From assembly GCF_017094485.1 (NCBI RefSeq), contig NZ_CP064786.1, forward strand, positions 2,918,788 to 2,982,787: 64,000 bases of DNA, written 5' to 3'. Below are positions 1 through 7,895 of this stretch, one piece after another (position 1 is the stretch's first letter; the number at the start of each line of letters is the position of its first letter). The notes beneath the pieces are model-generated. The model had not been told where the DNA came from. It saw only the letters and a list, made by a program, of their open reading frames with translations, and searched no databases. This DNA comes from Natranaeroarchaeum sulfidigenes (GTDB lineage Archaea > Halobacteriota > Halobacteria > Halobacteriales > Natronoarchaeaceae). The position numbers were made by a program, and so were the translations under genes.

Positions 1-2
1 GT

Positions 3-806
3 GAGGCCGTGGACGAGACCTTCGCTACCGGAGCGCTCGTCGTCGTAGCCGAGGACGGACCCCTCGCCACCGATGCAGGTCTCGAACCGGGATCGAGCGT
101 CGTTATTACGGAAATCGCCGGGGAACGGGTCCTGACGGGCGACGATCTCAGCGAGGTGATGGACGAGCAATCACCCGGTGAAACCGCCGAGATCGTGGTG
201 TACGAAGGGACCGACCGTACTACCCACGAAGTGACGTTCGCGGAAGCCGATGACGGGGGAGCACTCGTCGGGGCGGCTTCGGTTGCACCCGGCGTGAACG
301 GTATCACGACCAGCGAGTGGGGGCTACAGTACTACCCCGCAGGCACGTACCTCGAAATCCTCGGCGGGGAGAACGACGAGGAAGCCGCGATCGATCCCGC
401 CGTCACTGATTCGTTCATCGGCAAGACGCTACTCGTGTTGTTCCTCCCACTCGCCGGGATCATCGGCGGTGACACGTTCCCCGAGAGCTTCGCCGGCTTC
501 ACGAGCGAAATCATGAACTTCTACGTCGTCGATGGCCCGCTGGCGGCGCTTGGAGCCGGGACCTTCGTGCTGGCGAACATCCTGTTCTGGGTCGGCTGGA
601 TCAACATCCAGCTTGGCTTTTTCAACTGCATTCCCGCGTTCCCGCTCGATGGCGGGCACATCCTGCGAACCAGCACAGAGGCCATCGTCTCGCGGCTGCC
701 GATCGAGGGCTCGTATCAGCTGACAAAGACGGTTACGACAACGGTCGGGCTGACGATGTTGCTCTGTCTGTTGCTGGTCATCTTCGGCCCCCGGCTACTC
801 GCGTAG
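3..806 (+). CDS. Site-2 protease family membrane metalloprotease, C-terminal part
   Basis: This is the 3' part of an intramembrane zinc metalloprotease of the M50/site-2 protease family; the reading frame runs in from before the window, so the HExxH helix is not visible. The first roughly 75 residues look like a PDZ domain (acidic, with GSSVVITEIAGE followed by a LTGDDLSEVM turn). Hydrophobic segments follow, and the motif NCIPAFPLDGGHILR near residue 215 supplies the third zinc ligand (Asp) of the family. A last membrane helix ends the protein. Such enzymes cut transmembrane or membrane-bound substrates. The GTG at position 9 is probably internal. The next gene is convergent and begins right after the stop. 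Confidence 0.85.
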   Translation, partial: EAVDETFATGALVVVAEDGPLATDAGLEPGSSVVITEIAGERVLTGDDLSEVMDEQSPGETAEIVVYEGTDRTTHEVTFAEADDGGALVGAASVAPGVNGITTSEWGLQYYPAGTYLEILGGENDEEAAIDPAVTDSFIGKTLLVLFLPLAGIIGGDTFPESFAGFTSEIMNFYVVDGPLAALGAGTFVLANILFWVGWINIQLGFFNCIPAFPLDGGHILRTSTEAIVSRLPIEGSYQLTKTVTTTVGLTMLLCLLLVIFGPRLLA

Positions 807-1307
807 TCAGGCCGGGAGCGGGATCGTTCTCGCCGCTTCGCCGTGTTTCGCATCCCAGAGCCGAAGCTCCGTAATCGTCCACGTGATCGGCTCAATCTCC
901 CGTTCGGCGAGCGCCCGGGCCGCCTCAATATCCCCGCCACCGCGCGCGAGCGTAACGTGCATCACGTAGTCCTCCCCTTCGAGTCCGTCGATCGCGCCGA
1001 AGGCGTCGACGAGTTGCTCGTGGAGCTGTTGTAGTCCCGGCGACGCGACACTGAGGTAGACGACGGGCTGGGACCCCCGGGGAGGCTCCGCGAAGTAGTC
1101 GATGCCGGTCACGCGGGCTTCGACGGCTGGTGCACCCTGCAGTTCCTGACGCACCTGCTCGGCGAGGTGCGAAAATTCGTCGTCTCCAAGGCGTTTGAGC
1201 AGCACCGAGTGCTCCTGGCGGACCGACTCGAAGCCGACGAGTTCGGGGAATAGATCGCCTGCGAGGGCGGCGACACGACCGGGAACGGGAGCGTTGAGAC
1301 TGTACAC
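807..1307 (-). CDS. 2H phosphoesterase / 2'-5' RNA ligase-like protein
   Basis: This 166-residue protein has the two catalytic HxTx-type motifs of the 2H phosphoesterase superfamily: EHSVLLK near residue 33 and HVTLARG near residue 119. Spacing and length fit the LigT/ThpR group, which acts on 2',3'-cyclic phosphates or 2'-5' linkages in RNA. The first motif has Ser-Val-Leu after the His, so it is a relaxed form of HxTx. The exact substrate cannot be told from sequence. It converges on the site-2 protease gene with no gap. Confidence 0.75.
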   Translation of the reverse strand: MYSLNAPVPGRVAALAGDLFPELVGFESVRQEHSVLLKRLGDDEFSHLAEQVRQELQGAPAVEARVTGIDYFAEPPRGSQPVVYLSVASPGLQQLHEQLVDAFGAIDGLEGEDYVMHVTLARGGGDIEAARALAEREIEPITWTITELRLWDAKHGEAARTIPLPA

Positions 1308-1347
1308 TGGCGATGGCTATCCGGGCCAGCGAAATGAGACTGTCGGC

Positions 1348-1542
1348 CTACAGTCGGTCGAACAACCAGAGCACGATCAGGACCGCAACAGCAAGCAGGA
1401 TTAGCGGCTGAAGAAAGCCAAGCAGGGATGCCAGCCCGCTGATTAGCATCGAGAGCAGTTCGAGCACGAGAACGACGATTACCAGCACGAGCGCGATACG
1501 GAGGAGGGTCTCGACCTCGACATCTGCACGGGAGTCCATCAT
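1348..1542 (-). CDS. Small two-helix membrane protein
   Basis: A 64-residue protein starting at the second of two adjacent ATG codons (1540-1542). An acidic N-terminus (MMDSRADVEVETLL) is followed by two long runs of Val/Leu/Ile/Ala separated by a Gly-containing turn (SGLASLLGF) and a short FDRL tail. This is the look of small haloarchaeal membrane proteins of unknown function. I chose this start because longer frames would run into the divergent gene's upstream region. No function can be given. Confidence 0.6.
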   Translation of the reverse strand: MMDSRADVEVETLLRIALVLVIVVLVLELLSMLISGLASLLGFLQPLILLAVAVLIVLWLFDRL

Positions 1543-1636
1543 ACCGGCAGCGTTGTCACGGAGCGGTGAAAAAGACACCGGCCGACCAGGTGAGAGCAAC
1601 AAGGCTTTAGCGATCAGGGTGAGAATGTTGCCAACG

Positions 1637-2821
1637 ATGAATTCGAGGGAACGGTTGGGACTCGCCCTCTGTATCGCCGTGGGGATCGTAGCAGTTCTCA
1701 CAATGGTGGGAGTCGCTGGTGCGGTCGACGGCGGGAGTCACTCGCTGCAAGAAGCCGGTCCAGAGAGTCCCACGGCACAGGAGTCGTTCGACGCCGACGA
1801 CGCACGGCTAACCGTAACCGTCGACAGCGACGGGACGGCGACCTGGACAGTCGAGTACTGGAAACGGCTCGACGACGATGAGAGTGAAGAGGCCTTCGCA
1901 TCAATCGAGTCCGATGTCGAGGAGAATCCCGAGGAGTACGTCGACGGATTCGCCGAGTCGATGAACGATACGGTGGCGTCGGCCGCGGACGACACGGACA
2001 GGGAGATGTCCGCAAGCGGGTACACGGTGAGCACGAGAACTGAGTCGATCCCACAGGAGTACGGCGTTCTCACGTACCAGTTCGAGTGGAGCGGCTTCGC
2101 CGCCGTCGACGGCGACCGGATGGAGATCGGCGACGCGATCTCCGGGTTCTACCTCGACGATCAGACGCGACTGGTCATCGGCTGGCCGGGCGAGTATGGC
2201 CTCGTCGACGTTCGCCCGGAACCGAACGAGACCCGAAGCGACTCCGTGCTCTGGCGGGGTTCGGAGACCACGTTTGTCGGGGACGAGCCCCGGGTTGTCG
2301 TGAGTACCGAACCGGACGACGCTGACGGCCTCGATGATGGAACAGTTGATGGTGAGGACAGCAGTGGTATTCCGCTGATACCGGTTGGCGGTGGCGTTAC
2401 CGGGGTCTTCCTGCTCTTTATGCTCTGGTGGCTCTACAGCCGTGGACTCTCCGACGAAGGTGCAGAAGACGGGGATACTGTCGCCCAAGACAGGGACGGT
2501 ACGCAGACAGCGGCCGTCGCAGGTGGTGTGTCGACTGGCGGAGATGAGGCCTCGACGGACCTCAGCGGCGAAGCCATTGATGAATCTGACAGCGGCCCAC
2601 CGTCGGAGCTCCTCAGCAACGAGGAACGCGTCGTTCGCCTGCTGGAACAACATGATGGGCGGCTAAAACAACAGCAGGTCGTGCAGGAGCTGGACTGGAC
2701 TGACGCGAAGACGAGCCAGGTGATCAGCGACCTGCGCGAGGAGGGAACTGTCGAGACGTTCCGGATCGGCCGCGAGAACGTGGTCAGGCTTCCCGAGGTT
2801 GACGGCGAAGACACCATATAA
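1637..2821 (+). CDS. Membrane-spanning protein with secreted ectodomain and cytoplasmic winged helix
   Basis: 394 residues. Order: signal peptide or N-terminal helix (residues 6-28), an acidic extracellular domain to about 240, one transmembrane helix around 245-270 (VFLLFMLWWLY), a Ser/Asp-rich linker, and a winged-helix DNA-binding domain from about 326 (LLSNEERVVRLLEQHDGRL, then a recognition helix and a basic wing) to the end. The C-terminal part is like the haloarchaeal DUF7343 winged helix, and the ectodomain resembles DUF7345 (names from memory). The same ectodomain type occurs in the protein at 3837. The architecture suggests a one-component membrane-bound regulator. An upstream ATG at 1625 is an alternative start; 1637 leaves a cleaner signal peptide. 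Confidence 0.7.
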   Translation: MNSRERLGLALCIAVGIVAVLTMVGVAGAVDGGSHSLQEAGPESPTAQESFDADDARLTVTVDSDGTATWTVEYWKRLDDDESEEAFASIESDVEENPEEYVDGFAESMNDTVASAADDTDREMSASGYTVSTRTESIPQEYGVLTYQFEWSGFAAVDGDRMEIGDAISGFYLDDQTRLVIGWPGEYGLVDVRPEPNETRSDSVLWRGSETTFVGDEPRVVVSTEPDDADGLDDGTVDGEDSSGIPLIPVGGGVTGVFLLFMLWWLYSRGLSDEGAEDGDTVAQDRDGTQTAAVAGGVSTGGDEASTDLSGEAIDESDSGPPSELLSNEERVVRLLEQHDGRLKQQQVVQELDWTDAKTSQVISDLREEGTVETFRIGRENVVRLPEVDGEDTI

Positions 2822-2940
2822 ATCATTCGTCGTTTTACAGTTATCGAACAAACATGTTCAGAATAATCGGTGGACGGCAGCCGTTTGTAATCCGTCTTAA
2901 TCGGGCTTAATCGTCGGTGATTCGGGCTCACGGACCCTAT

Positions 2941-2948
2941 TTTATAAA
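2941..2948 (+). promoter_or_regulatory. TATA box before the secreted coiled-coil gene
   Basis: TTTATAAA lies 26 nt before the ATG at 2967 and 35 nt before the in-frame ATG at 2976. Either start is compatible with a leaderless or nearly leaderless transcript. Confidence 0.55.
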
Positions 2949-2966
2949 CTCCTCCCGCTCCAACGG

Positions 2967-3818
2967 ATGATTGCAATGAGACGCACCCTAACCGCACTTG
3001 TGGCGCTTGCCGTCGTGGTGTCCATGGTCGCCGCAGCGCCCATGGCCGTCGCGGGGCAGGCACAGGCGCTAGAGGATGACGACGAATCGGACGACAACAG
3101 CGACGTCGAGCCGGGCGAGCAGTTCGCCGGCGTCGTGGCCGTACACGAATCGGAGTTCGAGGGTGAGATGGACGAGCGGACCTTCGGCATCTCGGTCGCT
3201 CAGTCCGCGAGCGCCGAGGCACAGGGTGAGGTCGTCGGCGAACAGCTGGACGACGTCGAGCAGCGACTCGACGAGCTTGAAGAGCGCGCCGACGAACTCG
3301 AAGAGAAACGCGATAACGGCGAGATCACCGAAGGCCAGTACCAGGCCGAGATGGCCGTAGTGGCCTCTGAGCGCCAGACTGCCGCCAACCTCGCAGCACA
3401 GAGCGAGGCGAGCACCGAGGGCCTTGATGAGCAGATCCTCGAGGACAACGAGATCGACGTCGAGGCCATCAAGACGCTGCAGGACCGCGCGAACGAACTC
3501 GGCGGGCCCGAAGTCGCTGCGGCCGCACAGCTGATCGCTGGCGGGAGTGCCGCAGCCGCTGACGACGCCGGACCCAGCATCGAGATCGGCGTCGGAGCCG
3601 ACGGTAATGTCGGCGTCGACATCCCTGGACTGAACGGTGAGAGTGACGAAGAGGACAGCGACTCGGACGCCGAGGCCGGGGCGGACGCCGATGCTGACGC
3701 GGACACCGACGACGGCGAAGCCGAGGCCGACTCCGAGACCGAAGTAGAGGCAGACAGCGACGACGACGGAACGACCGTCGAGGGCGAAAGCGAGACCGAA
3801 GCCGGAGCGGACTACTAA
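2967..3818 (+). CDS. Secreted acidic coiled-coil protein
   Basis: 283 residues, not assigned to a known function. A Sec-type signal peptide (residues 1-30, ending AVAGQAQA) is followed by an acidic region, a coiled coil around residues 90-130 (heptads such as LDDVEQRLDELEERADELEE), an Ala-rich middle, and a low-complexity tail of Asp/Ala/Glu/Ser (about 225-283) made of repeating DADADAD-like steps. It resembles haloarchaeal secreted proteins of unknown function. It sits between two genes with a shared ectodomain and is separated by 18 nt from the downstream one, so the two are probably co-transcribed. A second in-frame ATG at 2976 may be the true start. Confidence 0.65.
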   Translation: MIAMRRTLTALVALAVVVSMVAAAPMAVAGQAQALEDDDESDDNSDVEPGEQFAGVVAVHESEFEGEMDERTFGISVAQSASAEAQGEVVGEQLDDVEQRLDELEERADELEEKRDNGEITEGQYQAEMAVVASERQTAANLAAQSEASTEGLDEQILEDNEIDVEAIKTLQDRANELGGPEVAAAAQLIAGGSAAAADDAGPSIEIGVGADGNVGVDIPGLNGESDEEDSDSDAEAGADADADADTDDGEAEADSETEVEADSDDDGTTVEGESETEAGADY

Positions 3819-3836
3819 CAACGCGTTCAATTATCG

Positions 3837-4544
3837 ATGATTTCCAATCGTGCGATAGCGACGGTACTTGCGGGACTCGTGGTGTGTAGCATCGCCGTAG
3901 CACCGGTTGCAGGAGCCCAGGAAAGTGAACCTGAACCGTCGACGATCGTCGAAGTCGACGACGAGGGCGACGCGATGGTCACGCTGACGATGACCTACGA
4001 TCTCGACAGCGACGAGGAGACAGACGCCTTCGAGTCGCTAGAGGGTGACGAGGAGGCACAGACCGACGCACTCGACCGGTACGAGGGCAACATGCAGTCA
4101 GTTGCCGACACGGCGAGTGACCGAACGGATCGGTCGATGGCAGTAACAGCAGAGAGCGTCTCCGCCGAGCGAGACGGAGACATTGGTGTCCTGTCGATGA
4201 CGGTCGAATGGACGAACCTCGCCGCCGTCGAGGGCGAGGACCTCGTCGTCACCGAGCCGTTCGCCAGCGGCTACGAGACTGATCACTCGCTGACCGTCGT
4301 CGCGCCGGACGGCCACCACGTGAGCGACGCAGCCCCGACGCCGGACGACGAGGCTGACGGCACAGCGACCTGGGTCGGCGGAACTGATCTGGACGGCTTC
4401 GAGGCCGTCCTGACCAGCGATGGCGAGGCGACGACAGGCGCGGACGATGCGGGCGAGAGCGACGACGATAGCCTCCCCGGCTTCGGCGTTGGTGTCACGC
4501 TCGTGGCGTTGATCGGAGCGACGATGATCGCTCGACGGCGCTGA
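3837..4544 (+). CDS. PGF-CTERM surface protein, ectodomain paralog of the 1637 gene
   Basis: 235 residues: signal peptide (1-27, ending PVAGAQE), an acidic extracellular domain, a Gly/Asp linker, and a C-terminal tripartite sorting signal made of PGFG, a hydrophobic helix and the tail ARRR. That tail is the PGF-CTERM signal recognised by archaeosortase A, which replaces it with a lipid anchor. The domain at residues 35-190 follows the same pattern as the ectodomain of the 1637 protein: an acidic stretch, a T-D-R-S/E-M step, GVL followed by EW, AAV-x-G-D/E, SGY/F, and a V-x-x-P turn. It is therefore likely a surface-anchored paralog of that membrane regulator. Confidence 0.7.
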   Translation: MISNRAIATVLAGLVVCSIAVAPVAGAQESEPEPSTIVEVDDEGDAMVTLTMTYDLDSDEETDAFESLEGDEEAQTDALDRYEGNMQSVADTASDRTDRSMAVTAESVSAERDGDIGVLSMTVEWTNLAAVEGEDLVVTEPFASGYETDHSLTVVAPDGHHVSDAAPTPDDEADGTATWVGGTDLDGFEAVLTSDGEATTGADDAGESDDDSLPGFGVGVTLVALIGATMIARRR

Positions 4545-4574
4545 AAGCCGGTTTCCGGCGGTGACTCAGAAGTT

Positions 4575-4581
4575 TTTAATA
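4575..4581 (+). promoter_or_regulatory. TATA box of the arginine-rich small ORF
   Basis: TTTAATA lies 27-33 nt before the ATG at 4608, the usual geometry for a leaderless haloarchaeal transcript. The following bases (ACC) match those after the argG TATA box. Confidence 0.55.
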
Positions 4582-4607
4582 CCGCGAGCGGAGTAGCTAC
4601 AGCCAAC

Positions 4608-4703
4608 ATGGAGACAACTCGTTCGGGAATGGCGTTCGATGCACCCGAGAGCGACGTGTCTCCGCTCGTTTCTACCGGTCGGCGGCGGCGGGGCCGTTTC
4701 TAG
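4608..4703 (+). CDS. 31-codon Arg-rich small ORF upstream of argG
   Basis: ATG to TAG encodes METTRSGMAFDAPESD, then VSPLVSTG and the tail RRRRGRF. Six of 31 residues are Arg, and four consecutive CGG codons sit near the stop. The ORF has its own TATA box at leaderless distance and lies 146 nt before the argG start. A leader-type peptide rich in the end-product amino acid suggests arginine-responsive control, but no terminator/antiterminator pair is evident and argG has its own TATA box. It may instead be an independent small protein. Confidence 0.45.
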   Translation: METTRSGMAFDAPESDVSPLVSTGRRRRGRF

Positions 4704-4815
4704 GCCCACTACTATTCCAATCCTCGACCATCCGAATCTTAACGAACAGCTAAGAAGCGTTTGTTCCCTCTATAGACATCTCTGAGCATTTTATTCAAAA
4801 ATTGAAAGAAAAGGA

Positions 4816-4822
4816 TTTAATA
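4816..4822 (+). promoter_or_regulatory. TATA box of argG
   Basis: TTTAATA ends 28 nt before the ATG at 4850. This supports the start at 4850 rather than the upstream TTG at 4802, because the transcript would begin almost at that ATG. Confidence 0.6.
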
Positions 4823-4849
4823 CCTTCCGAAAGCTGGATTCGAGTACAA

Positions 4850-6055
4850 ATGGAACGTGTGGCTCTCGCGTTTTCGGGCGGGCTCGATACGACGGTCTGT
4901 GTCGGGCTGCTCGAAGAGGAGTACGGATACGACGAAGTGATCGGCGTCACGGTCGACGTTGGACAGCCAGCCGAAGAGTTCGAGGAGGCCGAGGAGACTG
5001 CAGAGGCGCTCGGCGTCGAAACGCACGTCGTCGACGCCCGAGAAGAGTTCGCACAGCTCTGTCTGGATTCGCTGAAGGCGAACGCGACCTACCAGGGTTA
5101 TCCGCTCGGGACCGCGCTGGCGCGTCCCGTCATCGCCAACGCGATCCTCGAAACTGCAATCGAGGAAGACTGTGATGCGGTCGCACACGGCTGTACCGGG
5201 AAGGGGAACGACCAGCTCCGGTTCGAGGCCATCTGGCGCGACTCCGATCTGGAGGTCATCGCACCCGTGCGCGAACTCGAACTCACCCGCGAGTGGGAGA
5301 TCGAATACGCAGAGGAGCGCGGCCTGCCCGTCGAGAGCGGTAACGAGGGTGACTGGTCGATCGACACCAACCTCTGGAGCCGCTCTGTCGAGGGTGCAAA
5401 TCTCGAACAGCCCAACTACGTCCCACCCGAGGAGATCTACGACTGGACGGATGCGCCGGGCAACAAGCAGGAAACCGATCTCGTCGAGATCGAGTTCGAG
5501 CAGGGCGAACCCGTTGCCGTCGACGGCGAAGCGTACGGCCCAGTCGAACTGATCGAGCATCTCAACGAGCGCGCAGGCGCGCACGGCGTCGGCCGCACGG
5601 ACATGATGGAAGACCGTATGCTGGGACTGAAGGTCCGTGAAAACTACGAGCACCCCGCCGCAACTGTGCTGCTCAACGCTCACGAGGCGCTGGAGGGGCT
5701 CGTCCTCACGCAGGAGGAACGCGAGTTCAAGGCCCAGGTCGACCAGCAGTGGGCAAAGAAAGCGTATCAGGGCCTGATAGATGCCCCGCTCGTCGGCGCA
5801 CTCGAAGGCTTCATCGAGGAGACTCAGAAACGAGTCACCGGTGTAGCAACGATTAAACTCGAAGGCGGGAGCGCCCGCCCGGTCGGCCGCGAGAGCGAGT
5901 ACGCCGCCTACTCAGAGGAGGCCGCCTCGTTCAACACCGAGACAGTCGAAGGGCAGGGCATCACCCAGAAGGACGCCACTGGCGTTGCCAAGTACCACGG
6001 CTATCAGGGTCGTCTGGCCAACGCCGTGACGAAATCGGTCGACGGGGACGAGTAA
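4850..6055 (+). CDS. argG: Argininosuccinate synthase
   Basis: 401 residues, normal family length. It joins citrulline and aspartate with ATP to give argininosuccinate, the seventh step of arginine synthesis. The N-terminus carries the N-type ATP pyrophosphatase loop SGGLDTT (residues 9-15). GCTGKGNDQLRFE around residue 117 belongs to the substrate-binding region, and GRTDMMEDRMLGLKVRE to the C-terminal synthetase domain. The start at 4850 is preferred because of the TATA box just upstream. argH follows after one base, so the two form a transcription unit ahead of the argW-argF block. Confidence 0.97.
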   Translation: MERVALAFSGGLDTTVCVGLLEEEYGYDEVIGVTVDVGQPAEEFEEAEETAEALGVETHVVDAREEFAQLCLDSLKANATYQGYPLGTALARPVIANAILETAIEEDCDAVAHGCTGKGNDQLRFEAIWRDSDLEVIAPVRELELTREWEIEYAEERGLPVESGNEGDWSIDTNLWSRSVEGANLEQPNYVPPEEIYDWTDAPGNKQETDLVEIEFEQGEPVAVDGEAYGPVELIEHLNERAGAHGVGRTDMMEDRMLGLKVRENYEHPAATVLLNAHEALEGLVLTQEEREFKAQVDQQWAKKAYQGLIDAPLVGALEGFIEETQKRVTGVATIKLEGGSARPVGRESEYAAYSEEAASFNTETVEGQGITQKDATGVAKYHGYQGRLANAVTKSVDGDE

Positions 6056-6056
6056 C

Positions 6057-7514
6057 ATGACCGAGGAGGAAACCCCCAGTTCCGACGTGGTGCGCCGGGA
6101 TCGCTTTACTGGCGGTCCCGCCCGGGAGTTTCTCTCCTCGATGGACGCCGACCGGCGTATCTTCGCGGCGGATATCGCGGTCGATCGCGCCCACGTCGTC
6201 ATGCTGGCCGAGCAGGGGATCGTCAGCGAGGACGTGGCTGGCGAAATCCTCGCCGCACTCGACGAGATCGAGGCGGCGGGCCACGAGACCCTCCCCGAGG
6301 GCGAGGACGTCCACGCGGCGATCGAGACCGCCGTAATCGAGCGCGTCGGCGAGGATGGCGGAAAAATGCACACCGCGCGCTCGCGCAACGACGAGGTGGC
6401 GACCTGTATTCGCTACCGGCTGCGCGAGGACCTGCTCGACGCCATCGAGGCGACGATCGCCCTGCGCGAACAGCTGCTGGAGACCGCAAGCGAGCACACC
6501 GACACCGTGATGCCCGGCTATACGCATCTCCAGCCCGCCCAGCCGACGACCGTCGCCCACTGGCTCTGTTCGTACGAGCAGGCCATCGCGCGCGACACCG
6601 AGCGCCTGCTCGACGCCTACGGGCGGGTGAACCGCTCGCCGCTCGGTGCGGCGGCCTTTGCCGGAACTACCTTTGATATCGACCGCGAGCGCACTGCGGA
6701 ACTGCTCGGCTTCGAGTCGATCGTCGAAAACTCGATGGACGCCTCCTCGACCCGCGATTTCCTGCTCGAAAGCGTGAGCGCGCTGGCAGCCCACGCCACG
6801 ACGCTGTCCGGGATCGCAGAGGACATCGTCGTTTTCGCCAACCGCGGGTTCGTCGAGCTGTCCGACGACTACGCCTCGACGTCCTCGATCATGCCCCAGA
6901 AGAAGAATCCGGACACGCTCGAACTGGTTCGCGCGACGGCGGGCGAGGCGGCAGCGGGAGTCAATGGCCTGCTGACGACGCTCAAGGGACTGCCGCGTGC
7001 GTACAACCGCGATCTCCAGTCCGCGACGCCGTACGCGTGGGAGACGGTCGACGCCGTGCTCGACGCGACCGACGTGGTCGGCGGGGCAGTTGCTACTGCT
7101 GAGTGGCCCGAAGACGCGCTCGCCGATGCGGCGGGCGAGGGCTTCTCGACGGCGACCGGTGTCGCCGACCTGCTCGCGGCGAACGGGCTCCCGTTCAGGA
7201 CCGCCCACGAGGTCGTCGCAGTCGCTTCTGAGGACGGAGGTGATTTCGACGCCATCGACGCCGCGGCACGCGAGGTGCTCGATGCCCCGCTCGCAGAGTA
7301 CGTCGATCCGGACGCAGTAGAGGCGGCACTCGACCCCGCCGAGAGCGTCGCCTCACGTGACTCGGTTGGTGGCCCCGCACCGGCGGCGGTCGAGGCGTCC
7401 CTCGGGGATGCAAACGACCAACTTGCCGCTGATCAGGACGTTCTCGCCGACCGCCGCGACGCGCTCGCGACCGGGGCGGCCCTGCTCGACGACGAGGTGA
7501 GTTCGTATGCGTGA
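6057..7514 (+). CDS. argH: Argininosuccinate lyase
   Basis: 485 residues of the fumarase/aspartase superfamily. It splits argininosuccinate into arginine and fumarate. Family signatures are TARSRNDEV near residue 104, HLQPAQPTT near 155, and the flexible catalytic loop SSIMPQKKNPD near 276, which carries the catalytic Ser. It starts one base after the argG stop and is followed by a hairpin (7534-7561), so argGH probably form their own transcript. The C-terminal region is Ala/Asp-rich, typical of haloarchaeal versions. Confidence 0.97.
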   Translation: MTEEETPSSDVVRRDRFTGGPAREFLSSMDADRRIFAADIAVDRAHVVMLAEQGIVSEDVAGEILAALDEIEAAGHETLPEGEDVHAAIETAVIERVGEDGGKMHTARSRNDEVATCIRYRLREDLLDAIEATIALREQLLETASEHTDTVMPGYTHLQPAQPTTVAHWLCSYEQAIARDTERLLDAYGRVNRSPLGAAAFAGTTFDIDRERTAELLGFESIVENSMDASSTRDFLLESVSALAAHATTLSGIAEDIVVFANRGFVELSDDYASTSSIMPQKKNPDTLELVRATAGEAAAGVNGLLTTLKGLPRAYNRDLQSATPYAWETVDAVLDATDVVGGAVATAEWPEDALADAAGEGFSTATGVADLLAANGLPFRTAHEVVAVASEDGGDFDAIDAAAREVLDAPLAEYVDPDAVEAALDPAESVASRDSVGGPAPAAVEASLGDANDQLAADQDVLADRRDALATGAALLDDEVSSYA

Positions 7515-7533
7515 GCTCCCGGCGTCACAGCCA

Positions 7534-7561
7534 CCCCGGAGACGGCGATCCCCGTCCGGGG
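7534..7561 (+). terminator. Hairpin after argH
   Basis: Stem CCCCG plus GACGG pairs with CCGTC plus CGGGG around a 6-nt loop, with a two-base bulge on the left arm, starting 20 nt after the argH stop. T-rich sequence (TTTGTTTTGTCC) follows about 45 nt later. It may end the argGH transcript or stabilise its 3' end. Confidence 0.4.
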
Positions 7562-7669
7562 ACCAAACATATAGAAATTGATACTGGATCTGTGAAAGTT
7601 GCGAAACAGTTTGTTTTGTCCCGTTAGCTAGCAGTGTGCGTATTTCTTTTCTCTGATAAGTTCGCAGGA

Positions 7670-7677
7670 TTTAAGTA
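7670..7677 (+). promoter_or_regulatory. TATA box of argW
   Basis: TTTAAGTA lies 26-33 nt before the argW ATG at 7703, within an AT-rich 80-nt stretch. It implies a second, leaderless arginine transcript starting at argW. Confidence 0.55.
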
Positions 7678-7702
7678 GATATAGCGACGAGAGGAGAGTA
7701 CA

Positions 7703-7867
7703 ATGACAGACTGTGTCGAATGCGGGGCGGAGGTCTCGCTGCACGACAACCTCGAAGTCGGAGAGATTATCGACTGTACCACCTGCGGCGCGGAGCTCGA
7801 AGTGATCGACGTCGAGCCGCCGGAGCTCGACAAGGCCCCCGAGCTCGAAGAGGACTGGGGCGAGTAA
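7703..7867 (+). CDS. argW: Amino-group carrier protein ArgW/LysW
   Basis: 54-residue acidic carrier protein. The glutamate that becomes ornithine is attached to its C-terminal Glu and carried, protected, through the next enzymes. Two CxxC pairs (CVEC at residues 4-7 and CTTC at 25-28) form the zinc knuckle, and the protein ends in the family-defining EDWGE. A TATA box lies at leaderless distance. It is followed by argX, argC, argB, argD, argE and argF in that order, the enzymes that act on ArgW-bound intermediates and then on free ornithine. Confidence 0.93.
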   Translation: MTDCVECGAEVSLHDNLEVGEIIDCTTCGAELEVIDVEPPELDKAPELEEDWGE

Positions 7868-7895
7868 TGACGATCGGAGCGGTCGCGAGGATACA

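Noticed and set aside
3069-3830. Long minus-strand frame opposite the secreted coiled-coil gene
   Set aside because: It mirrors Asp/Glu-rich codons of the plus-strand gene; low-complexity acidic genes in high-GC DNA give such shadows.
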